Positions 43,585 to 51,625 of a stretch of DNA of 64,000 nucleotides are shown here, piece after piece. The number at the start of each line of letters is the position of its first letter. Within the stretch, counting starts at the first letter, position 1. This DNA is from Longilinea sp964536805. GTDB taxonomy: Bacteria > Chloroflexota > Anaerolineae > Anaerolineales > Anaerolineaceae. Where the stretch lies: assembly GCA_964536805.1 (NCBI GenBank), contig CAZHYQ010000009.1, positions 1 to 64,000 on the forward strand. The letters are read 5' to 3'. The translations under genes were made by a program, and so were the position numbers. The notes under the pieces were generated by a model. The model saw nothing but the letters and a program-made list of their open reading frames with translations. It was not told the DNA's origin and searched no databases.

Positions 43585-44265
43585 ATGGATGAAACCTTTC
43601 CTGATCTACCCAATTACAGCTACGATCCCACCGCCATCCTGGTTTTCGGCGGCGGCGGCCACGGCAAAACGCTGGTGGAATTGGTGCAATCGCTCGGTTC
43701 CTACCGGGTCATCGGCGTGATCGACGACGTCCTGGCCGCCGGGGAAAGCGTGGTTGGCGTTCCGGTGCTGGGTGGGCCAGATATGCTGCCCGACCTGTAT
43801 AAGCGCGGCGTACGCATGGCCATCAACGGCGTGGGCGGCATCGGCAACCCGGCAGTGCGCATTAAGATTTTTGAGCAGTTGGCCGCGGCTGGCTTCGTCT
43901 GCCCGGCCGTCGTCCATCCCAGCGCCTATGTGGAACCCAGCGCCGTGCTGGAACCGGGCGTACAGGTGCTGGCGCAGGCTTACATCGGCAGTGATGTAAA
44001 AGTCGGATTCGGCACGGTCATCAACGCCGGCGTTGTCATCTCCCACGACTGCCGGCTCGGCAAGGTGGTCAACCTTTCACCGGGCGCCATGCTGGCCGGC
44101 AACGTTATGGTAGAAGATTATGTGCAAATCGGCATGGCGGCCACGGTCAATTTACATGTCACCGTCGGGCGGCAGGCGCGCATTGGCAACGGCGCCACGG
44201 TCAAGGCGGATGTGCCCGCTGAGAGCCGCGTGTACGCCGGCACAATCTGGCCGACGAGGATTTAG
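43585..44265 (+). CDS. NeuD/PglD-type sugar O- or N-acyltransferase
   Basis: A 226-residue enzyme with an N-terminal PglD_N Rossmann-like domain ('AILVFGGGGHGKTLVELVQSLGSY') and a C-terminal left-handed beta-helix of hexapeptide repeats ('AYIGSDVKVGFGTVINAGVVIS'). The catalytic His lies in 'VISHDCRLGKVVNLSPGAMLAGNV'. The family acetylates UDP-linked amino sugars or sialic-acid-type sugars. The neighbouring epimerase supports surface-sugar metabolism. Its TAG stop codon lies inside the first unit of a TTAGC heptad array. Confidence 0.87.
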   Translation: MDETFPDLPNYSYDPTAILVFGGGGHGKTLVELVQSLGSYRVIGVIDDVLAAGESVVGVPVLGGPDMLPDLYKRGVRMAINGVGGIGNPAVRIKIFEQLAAAGFVCPAVVHPSAYVEPSAVLEPGVQVLAQAYIGSDVKVGFGTVINAGVVISHDCRLGKVVNLSPGAMLAGNVMVEDYVQIGMAATVNLHVTVGRQARIGNGATVKADVPAESRVYAGTIWPTRI

Positions 44266-44304
44266 CTGGTTAGCTGTTAGCCATTAGCGGTTAGCAATTA
44301 GCTG
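44262..44304 (+). repeat. TTAGC heptanucleotide array
   Basis: TTAGC occurs at 44262, 44270, 44277, 44284, 44291 and 44298, five of them at 7-bp steps. It is the same family as the left array at 14215. The stop codon of the acyltransferase gene is formed by the first unit. Confidence 0.8.
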
Positions 44305-44377
44305 AAAAAACTCAATCCTCCATTTTCGTAGAATTCGGGGTTTACCTTTTTCATAAAAGCTCAAAGTGGTTGGAACA

Positions 44378-45685
44378 ATGAACCCTTCCGCTGATATCTT
44401 CAGCACGCCGCGGCTGGCCATCCGTCACGCGCGCCATGAGGATGCCGAATTTCTCTACGGTCTGTGGAAAAACACGCGCGTGATGAGCAACGTTGGCTTT
44501 CCCCAGGGCCTGCCCATCACGCTCGAGAGGATTCAAAACCAGATTGCCTGGCACGGTACATCGGTCTATGATAAATACCTGCTGGTCACGCTGCGGGAAA
44601 CCGGTCAGGCGATCGGCGAGTGCAAGCTGGGTTCGCCCGACCTGCAGGGCATTTCCACCACCGATGTAAAACTATCGCCCGAGTTCTGGGGCCAGCGCTA
44701 CGGCGTGGAGGTCAAGCAGGGGCTGCTGGACTACCTATTCACGCACGCGCCTGTCCTGGCGGTGGAAGCCGACCCGGCTTTTGACAATTTGCCGTCCATC
44801 CGCATGCAGGAACGGGTCGGCGGGCTGCGCGTGCGTGAATACCAATCCGATTTTGCCCGTCACCTGGTTTACCGCGTACACCGTTTCGATTGGAAACGGC
44901 TGCAGAACGGGTTGCCCGTCGCGCCTGAACCGCTGCGCAGCCTGCTGGCTGAGCTTCTGCCCGATTTGGTGCCCGGCTGCCAGGCGCTGGCGCTGGCCGG
45001 CAGTTTCGCGCGCGGCACGGCTGATGAAACCAGCGATCTTGACCTGTACCGCTTCGTCGACGGCCCCGTCAACGAACCGCACCGCTACAGCCTGCACGCC
45101 TCGCGCCGCCTGGTCAGCCTGACCACGACCACTTTCAGCGCTAAGGCCGCCGAGCTGGAAAAACCCCAAGCTGCCTTGTGGGCTGCGCCTGGCCTGAGCC
45201 AGATGTGGCTGCTATTTGACCGCACCGGCGGGCTGGCACAGCTAAAGGCGCAAGCCGCTGCCTATGATCCAGCCGCCCACAGCGAACAAGCCGCGGACTG
45301 GATCAGCGAAACGCTGAAGGGAAACAGCGAAGAGGTGGCCAAAATAATCAGTGCACTCCAGCGGAATGACGATGGTGCGGCCCTGCACGGCCTGATCGGT
45401 ATTGACTACAACCTCGGCTTGATCGCAGCCGTCCGCCTGGGCTTGTTGATTGAAACCGAGAACTGCTTCTTTGAGCAGCTCTTGCAAGCCGTCCCAACCG
45501 GGTGGTCGCGCCTTTACCGCATTGTCTTGGGCTTTGAAGCCGCCAGCATCCCGCAGCGCGCCCGCGCCGGTCTGGGTCTTTACCGCTACACCTGCCGCTG
45601 GCTCGACGCGCTGATCCTGCCGCAACACCGCGCCATTATTGAATACGCTGCCGACCTGATCCCCCCGGAATGGGAGGAAATCTAG
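44378..45685 (+). CDS. GNAT acetyltransferase fused to a nucleotidyltransferase domain
   Basis: A 435-residue two-domain protein. Residues ~8-160 form a RimJ-like GNAT domain ('LAIRHARHEDAEFLYGLW', 'QAIGECKLG', 'GQRYGVEVKQGLLDYLF', 'NLPSIRMQERVG'). From about residue 185 a DNA polymerase beta-like nucleotidyltransferase domain follows, with the motif 'LAGSFARGTADETSDLDLY' (G-S ... D-x-D) and a helical C-terminal part. Both catalytic patterns look intact. The pairing recalls antibiotic-modifying enzyme domains, but the substrate is unknown. ATG at 44378 is preferred over GTG at 44366 because GGA precedes it. Confidence 0.78.
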   Translation: MNPSADIFSTPRLAIRHARHEDAEFLYGLWKNTRVMSNVGFPQGLPITLERIQNQIAWHGTSVYDKYLLVTLRETGQAIGECKLGSPDLQGISTTDVKLSPEFWGQRYGVEVKQGLLDYLFTHAPVLAVEADPAFDNLPSIRMQERVGGLRVREYQSDFARHLVYRVHRFDWKRLQNGLPVAPEPLRSLLAELLPDLVPGCQALALAGSFARGTADETSDLDLYRFVDGPVNEPHRYSLHASRRLVSLTTTTFSAKAAELEKPQAALWAAPGLSQMWLLFDRTGGLAQLKAQAAAYDPAAHSEQAADWISETLKGNSEEVAKIISALQRNDDGAALHGLIGIDYNLGLIAAVRLGLLIETENCFFEQLLQAVPTGWSRLYRIVLGFEAASIPQRARAGLGLYRYTCRWLDALILPQHRAIIEYAADLIPPEWEEI

Positions 45686-45707
45686 GCTTTACTGGCGCGC
45701 AATTTCC

Positions 45708-45738
45708 CGTTAGGGCTGGTCGGAGACCAGCCCTAACG
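45708..45738. repeat. 31-bp palindrome with GGTC-GGA-GACC core
   Basis: Two perfectly complementary 14-base arms (45708-45721 and 45725-45738; inner part GGGCTGGTC/GACCAGCCC) flank GGA. It lies 23 bp after the GNAT-nucleotidyltransferase stop codon and could act as a terminator stem. The same core is at 11601-11621. Confidence 0.8.
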
Positions 45739-45761
45739 ATTCTGTTATAAATTATTTCATT

Positions 45762-45785
45762 CTCTGTGATCTCTGTGGCTCAGTG
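45762..45785. repeat. CTCTGTG repeat, copy E (single arm)
   Basis: Two CTCTGTG units followed by CTCAGTG, matching the right arm of copies A, B, D and F. No left arm is visible upstream, where a palindrome of the other family sits instead. It lies 23 bp from the CHAT gene stop codon. Confidence 0.7.
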
Positions 45786-45807
45786 TTTTTCTTTTTCCTC
45801 TCTCCAT

Positions 45808-47499
45808 CTATGCCTTGGAGGCATAATGCAGCGAACTGGTCATCTGATCAAACATTTCCTTCGAGCGCCGCAGACTCGGGCTGATTTGAGCCTCAAAAAC
45901 CAGTTTGGCCTGCACCGCCTCGCTGATGCGGCCCTGTTGAATCAAATCCCATATGATTTCGATGACACCATCCATCTGATCCAGGAACCCGCGGAAAAAC
46001 GTCAGCAGGTCATCATCGGCGTTGCCCAGTAAAGAGATCTCTTTCTGCAATTCCGCGCGCAGATCCAGCTTCAGGTACGGACCAACCGCTTGCAGGACGG
46101 TCTGACCGAGTCCCTGAATTTTTCCGCACGAACTTTTTTCCGCAGTCCAGGTATGACCGTCATACATATCTTTAAACTGGTAATAATATGGCTCGAAGTT
46201 CTGCGCAAATACCGCCGGATCGCGTCCGGTGCGGCGAAAGGCAGTCGTCAAATCCGCCAGCAGGCGGTGGCTTTTACTTAATTCTTCAATCAGAGCATTG
46301 ATCTGGCCAAGGATGTTAACCCCCTGTTCCTGGGCCACCTGCTGGGCTGAACGCAAAGCTGTAAATGCGTTGTCATTGTGCGACAACGCGTTTTCGTATA
46401 TCATCCCCACCGGGAAGTCAATCAACTGGTTGTCTTCCAGCCGGCTGAAAAGCACCGGCGCGCCCCAATCCCAGCGGCCTTCAATCAGCTGGCGCGCTTC
46501 ATTGACGGCCACATCCACCATGCCGTGCAGGAAGAGGCGCGTGTAGAACTGAGCCGCAAAAGCGTAAGCGGTTTCCTTGGTCACTTTGTCGAACATGGCC
46601 AGCGCGGCGGCCACGCCGCCCTTCGAAACCAACGTCAACCCCGTAGGCTGGAAAGGCGCGCCAGCGTCAAAACGCGCGCTTTCGCAGGCCGCCAGGAAAA
46701 CGAACAACGGCGGGTCGCTGACAGCCGAGAAGACCTCCACCAATTTTTCAGCGGTCACCGGATCAGCGGTGCGGTCGTCCTTCTCCAAAAAGAGCACGCT
46801 GCCGGCCGGCACCAGTGCGCCGTGACACAGGAAATGCACCAGGTGCACGCCTTGCTGCAGCGCGGCGCGCAGTGCATTCAATGTGGGCGGGTTGGGCGTA
46901 CCGCTCTCCAGGTAGGTGATCGCGAGGTCCGCCCGGCCTTCCAGTTTTTGCCGCAGCAGGCTGCGCTCGGCCGGCGAGATGGGAGAAAGGCCGAAGTCCT
47001 GCTGGATCTGTTCAGGCGAAGAAATCACCACCAACATGCGCAGCGGGCGGGTGTGCACCGCTGCGGGGCGCGTCCATTCACCGGAAGCTGCCCAGCGGCA
47101 CAGGGGCGTGTCGGCGGTGGCAGCCAGCGGTAGCCATTTTGCATTGAAGGGTTGGTAGATGCGCTCCCAGCGCAGTTGCAGCAGTTCCTGCGGCTCAATT
47201 GCTAGGCGCAGGTGCAGATCTTCATCGCGCGCTTGCATCACTGCCAGCGTTTCACGGTAATCGGCGCCCAGACCTCCGGTTGTGAATAATTTCCTGCCCA
47301 GCAGTTTACCGTAAGCTTGCGGATCCTCATCCAGTGTTGCCAGGCGGGGCAGGTCAAGGCGCAGGTTGCGCGGTGGAAACTCGCGCCAGCCCTCAACTTT
47401 TAGTGCCGCGCGGTAGGATTTTCCCGGGGTCGCTGGCGGCAAAATGCGGATCTCGGCATTGCTGAAAGTGGGTTTGGCGGTCATGCCGGTGATGATCAT
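45808..47499 (-). CDS. CHAT-domain (caspase-like) protease
   Basis: A 563-residue cytoplasmic protein. The CHAT domain spans about residues 150-365 with the catalytic His226 in 'LVHFLCHGALVP' and Cys272 in 'VFLAACESARF', and the later conserved 'GGVAAALAMFDKV' and 'HGMVDVAVNEARQLI'. The N-terminal 140 residues form a beta-rich region common ahead of CHAT domains; the C-terminal 200 residues are helical and unassigned. CHAT proteases of clan CD cleave specific protein targets in bacterial conflict systems. The ATG follows AAAGGAG. It is the last gene of a minus-strand cassette with two other cysteine proteases and an MBL-fold protein. Confidence 0.88.
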   Translation of the reverse strand: MIITGMTAKPTFSNAEIRILPPATPGKSYRAALKVEGWREFPPRNLRLDLPRLATLDEDPQAYGKLLGRKLFTTGGLGADYRETLAVMQARDEDLHLRLAIEPQELLQLRWERIYQPFNAKWLPLAATADTPLCRWAASGEWTRPAAVHTRPLRMLVVISSPEQIQQDFGLSPISPAERSLLRQKLEGRADLAITYLESGTPNPPTLNALRAALQQGVHLVHFLCHGALVPAGSVLFLEKDDRTADPVTAEKLVEVFSAVSDPPLFVFLAACESARFDAGAPFQPTGLTLVSKGGVAAALAMFDKVTKETAYAFAAQFYTRLFLHGMVDVAVNEARQLIEGRWDWGAPVLFSRLEDNQLIDFPVGMIYENALSHNDNAFTALRSAQQVAQEQGVNILGQINALIEELSKSHRLLADLTTAFRRTGRDPAVFAQNFEPYYYQFKDMYDGHTWTAEKSSCGKIQGLGQTVLQAVGPYLKLDLRAELQKEISLLGNADDDLLTFFRGFLDQMDGVIEIIWDLIQQGRISEAVQAKLVFEAQISPSLRRSKEMFDQMTSSLHYASKA

Positions 47500-47526
47500 G
47501 CCAACTCCTTTACCAGGGTTATCACC

Positions 47527-48618
47527 TTACCCGCCTAACAGGCGGCGCAGCCAATCGGCGAACTTTTGCCAGGCGCTTTTAGCCGGTTCGGGCATGGGTC
47601 CCGCAGACGCTTCCGCCGTGAAAGCAGAATTTGCGTACTGGTGGATATACTCGAAGGGAATGCGGGCATAACCGGGTGCAACCGCGCTGTGGTTGGCCCA
47701 GCTTTCACCCCAGCTATTGCGCACCATAAAGTAACCGCCGCCGGGGGTGGTTTCATCCCGCTGGTAGCCGACCATGCACATGGCGTGTCCGCCAGCCAGC
47801 GGCTCGCCGGGCAGCGGCAGGCGGATATCGCCGCTGGAACGAACCGGCTCAGCAAACCAGTAGTTGTACACGGGCACGGCGAAGGAAATCGGTTTCTTTT
47901 GCGCGAGCGTCTGGCACAACCCGTCGATGTCGGTGGGCACCAGGCGGGTGGAGGAAGTGATGCGGTACTGGCCTGCGCCAGCCACGGCTGCCTGCGGCGC
48001 CGGACCCTGACCCTCATTGCCGGAAATGGGATTGGGATTGTACGGCCAGGCGGATTCCAGGGCGATGCCGCTTTCCTGCAGGCGCGCCATGGAGACGCGG
48101 ATGTAGGTTCCGCCCAGGTTCGGAATCATGTCGTGCTGTTTGCAGTCCCAGTAGTGAAACTGTTCGGAGAACTCCAGCGCCGGCGGCTGCTGCCCCAACA
48201 GGTATTCGCGTACCGCCGTGCCGGCATGCGCCACGCAGGTGCCGCGCTGGCCCTGGTTGCGCACCGGACCGAAACCGCTGCGCAGGTCAACGCTTGGGGG
48301 TAAAGGGGTGAAAGAAGGCGGAAGCTCCTTTTCCTCGCCGGGTTCGCGTTCGTCCAGCGCGCCCAGACCGTGCGGCTGAATGTCGCCGGGCGCGAAGGAT
48401 ACGGTGGGCGGCAGCGCAGCCTGCGCGCGTTCCGTCAGGTTCACCACCTGCTCTTCGGTCAGCCCGGTCACATTCTCCAGGCCAGCCAAACCGCCCTCGC
48501 CAACGGCCGTGCTAACCAGGTCTTCACAGGTGACAATCCAATAAGCAGCCAGCTTGGCTAAAATCTCGTCCGTAAAACCGGGCAGGCCAGCCAGCGGGGT
48601 ACCTTTTTTATCAGCCAT
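47527..48618 (-). CDS. papain-like (C1A) cysteine protease with N-terminal helical HhH-like domain
   Basis: A 363-residue protein without a signal peptide. The C1A catalytic set is complete: Gln122 and Cys128 in 'VRNQGQRGTCVAHAG', His278 in 'LAGGHAMCMVGYQ' and Asn301 in 'VRNSWGESW'. Before it, residues ~8-70 ('LAGLPGFTDEILAKLAAYWIVTCEDLV') form a small helical module resembling the DUF4332/HhH protein at 37108-37512. A positively charged tail closes the protein. AGGAGG lies seven bases before the chosen ATG; another ATG is three bases upstream. It precedes the CHAT gene by 27 bp. Confidence 0.88.
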   Translation of the reverse strand: MADKKGTPLAGLPGFTDEILAKLAAYWIVTCEDLVSTAVGEGGLAGLENVTGLTEEQVVNLTERAQAALPPTVSFAPGDIQPHGLGALDEREPGEEKELPPSFTPLPPSVDLRSGFGPVRNQGQRGTCVAHAGTAVREYLLGQQPPALEFSEQFHYWDCKQHDMIPNLGGTYIRVSMARLQESGIALESAWPYNPNPISGNEGQGPAPQAAVAGAGQYRITSSTRLVPTDIDGLCQTLAQKKPISFAVPVYNYWFAEPVRSSGDIRLPLPGEPLAGGHAMCMVGYQRDETTPGGGYFMVRNSWGESWANHSAVAPGYARIPFEYIHQYANSAFTAEASAGPMPEPAKSAWQKFADWLRRLLGG

Positions 48619-48656
48619 CATCACACCTCCTAGATGCGAAAAAAGAAAGGAAGATC

Positions 48657-48798
48657 AACCACAGAGACATTATGCCCGTAAGGGTACAGAGAACACTGAG
48701 AAGAAATGTAGTAAATGAGGGAACAAGTAATCACGTTCTATTCATTCCTCTCTTCTTAAAAAAATCTTTCTCTGTGCACTCTGTGTCTCTGTGGTTAT
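48657..48798. repeat. CACAGAG/CTCTGTG inverted-repeat element, copy F
   Basis: The left arm (48657-48700) contains CACAGAG units interrupted by a short CCCGTAAGGG palindrome; the right arm (48770-48796) has three CTCTGTG-type units. It sits between the papain-like and C25-like genes and ends two bases before the C25-like stop codon (48800-48802). Confidence 0.85.
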
Positions 48799-48799
48799 C

Positions 48800-50239
48800 C
48801 TAAACCAATTCTGCTGCGCGTAACCGCACAGCCGGGTCGCCAAGGACCACATACCCCTCGGCATCATTGCGTTGAACCCAGGCGACCGCAATCTTGTCGT
48901 CGGGCACGTTCTTGCGGTAATACAGCTTCTCCTCGATAAAACTGCTGACCTGGATGGACAGGTCGGCATAGCGGAAATTGAAATCCTGGATGGCGTGCCC
49001 AACCGGATTTCCGTTGAGAATGCGTTGCACCGTGTTGCGGAAGGCATCAATCTGAGGCAGCGCGCCGGGATTCTGGATCGAAAAGCCCCAGGCGCGGTCA
49101 ACGTGACCAATGACCGCCAGCGCCCCGCCGTTGGGATGCGAAAGCATGGCTTTGGGCAGCCCGGCAAAAAATGGACGCGGCGCCAGTTGAGCCGGTTTGC
49201 CGTGCTCAAGCGCGGTGAAACGGTCATAGGTTGGCGTACCGCCGCCAAAACAGGCAAACAGAAAAGCCACCAGTCCGTGCAGGTGGGCTGCCGCCGGCAG
49301 ATCGGCGGCGGCAAAATAATGCTGCGGCGCCACGCTGTAACGCAATTGCCAATCCTGGCACAACAGTGCCCCCTGGACAGCCGCCTGGTTCGGATCGCCG
49401 TTGTTGAAACCCAGCCCGTGGCTGGCGGTGAGCAGAAAAGCTGGCGGTTTTTGCCCCGCGGGCGGCGCGAAGATGCCGGTTAATTCGGCCTTGGTGGCGG
49501 TGGCGCCAATCCAACTGCGCAGGCGGAAGCCTGAATCCGCGGTGACGGGCGGGTAAGCCGGCAGCGGCCCGTTGGCCGGAGCGCCTTCAACCAGCGGGCG
49601 CACCAATGCATCGGCGCTGAGCTGGGTGGCCCGGTCCAGCAGGTGGCGCGTGCCAAAAAAAGCGGCTTCCCGTCCGTGCGGCAGCGCCGCGGGCACAGCC
49701 GTTTCATAGGCTACCACCGAACGGACGTAGGCGGCATATTGCTCGGGCTGGTCGAAATGCAGCCGTCCGACCGCGTATTCAAAATCCAAACTGTGCCCGA
49801 AGAAGAGCGGGATGCGCTCCGGGCTGCCCACCAGCAGCAGGTAATAGGGCACGCGCAGCGGATCGCGCGAACCGGCCGAGATGCCAAACCGCGTCAGCCA
49901 GTCCTGTTTGCTCTCGCCGTCATGATAGTCCATTACCTTGACGCGCGCCTTGTCGATCTTCGTGAGGCGGTGATCGATCAGCGGCTGCAGAGCCTGCCGA
50001 ACGCGGGGATCTTCATCCTGGTGAAAAACCACGGCCCAGCCTGCTTCAGCCGGGTTGGACCAGTCCGGTTCCGGGCCAAGGTGGTCGGCGCCCCAGGCCG
50101 CGCGCAGGAAAATGGGAATGCGCCGGTCGCGTTCGCGCAGCGCCTGGCGCACCACCTGCTTGACGGTCATCGGTTTGGTGAAATAGTCACCCGTGCTGGC
50201 ATTGATCCCGTTGATGTAGATCTTTTCAGCCTTGGCCAT
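48800..50239 (-). CDS. C25/caspase-like clan CD cysteine protease
   Basis: A 479-residue cytoplasmic protein, no signal peptide. The likely dyad is His274 in 'LLTASHGLGFNNGDP' and Cys330 in 'LVAFLFACFGGGTPTYD', spaced and ordered as in gingipain-type C25 and caspase folds. 'GGALAVIGHVDRAWG' and the C-terminal 'YVVLGDPAVRLR' are further C25/CHAT-like signs. The first 130 residues are unassigned. Unlike gingipains, it lacks export and sorting regions. The ribosome site is weak. It lies between the MBL gene and the papain-like gene on the same strand. A shared role in a proteolytic response is inferred from the neighbourhood. Confidence 0.75.
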   Translation of the reverse strand: MAKAEKIYINGINASTGDYFTKPMTVKQVVRQALRERDRRIPIFLRAAWGADHLGPEPDWSNPAEAGWAVVFHQDEDPRVRQALQPLIDHRLTKIDKARVKVMDYHDGESKQDWLTRFGISAGSRDPLRVPYYLLLVGSPERIPLFFGHSLDFEYAVGRLHFDQPEQYAAYVRSVVAYETAVPAALPHGREAAFFGTRHLLDRATQLSADALVRPLVEGAPANGPLPAYPPVTADSGFRLRSWIGATATKAELTGIFAPPAGQKPPAFLLTASHGLGFNNGDPNQAAVQGALLCQDWQLRYSVAPQHYFAAADLPAAAHLHGLVAFLFACFGGGTPTYDRFTALEHGKPAQLAPRPFFAGLPKAMLSHPNGGALAVIGHVDRAWGFSIQNPGALPQIDAFRNTVQRILNGNPVGHAIQDFNFRYADLSIQVSSFIEEKLYYRKNVPDDKIAVAWVQRNDAEGYVVLGDPAVRLRAAELV

Positions 50240-50307
50240 GAAGGGCTCCGCGTTTTTTCTTCCTGTTATTCGTCCGACGATCCGACCGCGTGCTTCAACC
50301 CACGTGC

Positions 50308-51435
50308 CTACAGGGTGAGCGAATGCTGCCCGACCGGCAGCAGGATCAGGTCGCAGGGCAGTTTCTCTTTCTTGATCCGGCTCTTGATGGTCTTCAGCGT
50401 CGGCGTCAGATTGGTGGCCACCAGCTGAATGCGGCCGTTCGAGCGCGGCGCGTCGAGGATCCAGTTAAGCGTGTCAAGGTCAGGGTTGCCGTCGTTGACA
50501 TGCTTGTTGGCCGAGATCACATAGGTGTCGGCGGTAATTTTTTGAAAAAATTCGGGCGAGGCATTGCGCAGGCTGCCGTGGTGCTGCACTTTGAATACAT
50601 CCAGGTGCAGGCGTCCGTTGTCATCCGTCAACCCGGCTTGCTTGAGCGCAAAAAGGATATCGTCGCCGTGGGCATCGCCGGTGAGCAGGATGCGCCGCCC
50701 GCCGCTTTCCGCCAGCAGGATGATGGAACTGCGGTTAGCCACCGCCCGGTCGATGGCATTGGCTGAACGCTGCGCTCCGCTGCCAAAACTGGGTTTCTTT
50801 TTCCGCTGCTCATACCACTTGAGCCAGTCCTTCTTTAATTTTTCAAGGTTTTGCGGCCGCGGGCCCAACACCCACAAATTAACCCCATCCACCTGCTGCG
50901 GGCGGGGCGTCTTGGCAAGCTGGACCAGCCCCTGGTCGAAGCCCGGGTTGACCGGCACTTCCAGGTCGCGCGCAGCCGCCAGCAGCAGTTCGCCCTGTGT
51001 GATGCTGAACGCCACCGGGTTGATGCTGCCGTCCGGCGCAGGCGTGGCAAGGAAATCCTGAAATTGACTGTAGGCGAAATCCGGCAGCCCGAGCGCCTGA
51101 CGAAAAGTGTTGTACCACAGCGCGCCAGCCGGGATGAAGGGTTTGACCTTCTTGTCCTTGGCATCCACCAGATCGTACGCCAGATCCACCAATCCTGCCA
51201 CGTGATCTTCATCGACGTGGGTCAGCATAATGGCGTCCAGCGCCGCGCCCTGCCCGGCCAATGCCAGCAGCGCGGGTTTGAGGTGCGCCGTATAGACACC
51301 AGGCGGACCGCCGTCAATCAGCATAAAATGCGGTGCGGCGGGTTTTCCGTACTCGAGAATCAAGCTGTCGCCGTAATCGGCCTGCACCACGTGCAAGCGC
51401 AAGACCGTTTTTTGTCCGACCGGTGTATCGCCCAT
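50308..51435 (-). CDS. ComEC/Rec2-like metallo-beta-lactamase-fold hydrolase
   Basis: A 375-residue soluble MBL-fold protein. The metal motif is 'IMLTHVDEDHVAGL' (His73, Asp75, Asp77, His78), with 'ILLTGDAHGDDI' (Asp254) and 'DVFKVQHHGSLRN' (His285-His286), the signature of the ComEC C-terminal domain family. A Lys-rich insertion of about 50 residues (195-225, 'LKKDWLKWYEQRKKKP') separates the halves. Relatives hydrolyse nucleic acids or nucleotides. It is the first gene of the cassette and is 68 bp ahead of the C25-like gene. Confidence 0.85.
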   Translation of the reverse strand: MGDTPVGQKTVLRLHVVQADYGDSLILEYGKPAAPHFMLIDGGPPGVYTAHLKPALLALAGQGAALDAIMLTHVDEDHVAGLVDLAYDLVDAKDKKVKPFIPAGALWYNTFRQALGLPDFAYSQFQDFLATPAPDGSINPVAFSITQGELLLAAARDLEVPVNPGFDQGLVQLAKTPRPQQVDGVNLWVLGPRPQNLEKLKKDWLKWYEQRKKKPSFGSGAQRSANAIDRAVANRSSIILLAESGGRRILLTGDAHGDDILFALKQAGLTDDNGRLHLDVFKVQHHGSLRNASPEFFQKITADTYVISANKHVNDGNPDLDTLNWILDAPRSNGRIQLVATNLTPTLKTIKSRIKKEKLPCDLILLPVGQHSLTL

Positions 51436-51570
51436 GTGAATCCTTTCAATCGGCGCACGGTTTTTGTATTGAAATCATCAGGGCGATGCCATGCACCGCC
51501 CCCCTATCATTGTAAAGAGGCGGAGCGTGCTTTGCAAGCCCTAAATAGGACTAATTTTGTCAATAGTATA

Positions 51571-51600
51571 GAAAAAGCCGCCCAAACAAGGCGGCTGAGA
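51571..51600 (-). terminator. intrinsic terminator of hpt
   Basis: AGCCGCC and GGCGGCT flank a 7-nt loop and are followed by five T residues on the minus strand. It separates hpt from the MBL-led cassette, which therefore has its own transcription start. Confidence 0.85.
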
Positions 51601-51625
51601 AAATTCTTAACTTATAACGGCGCAA

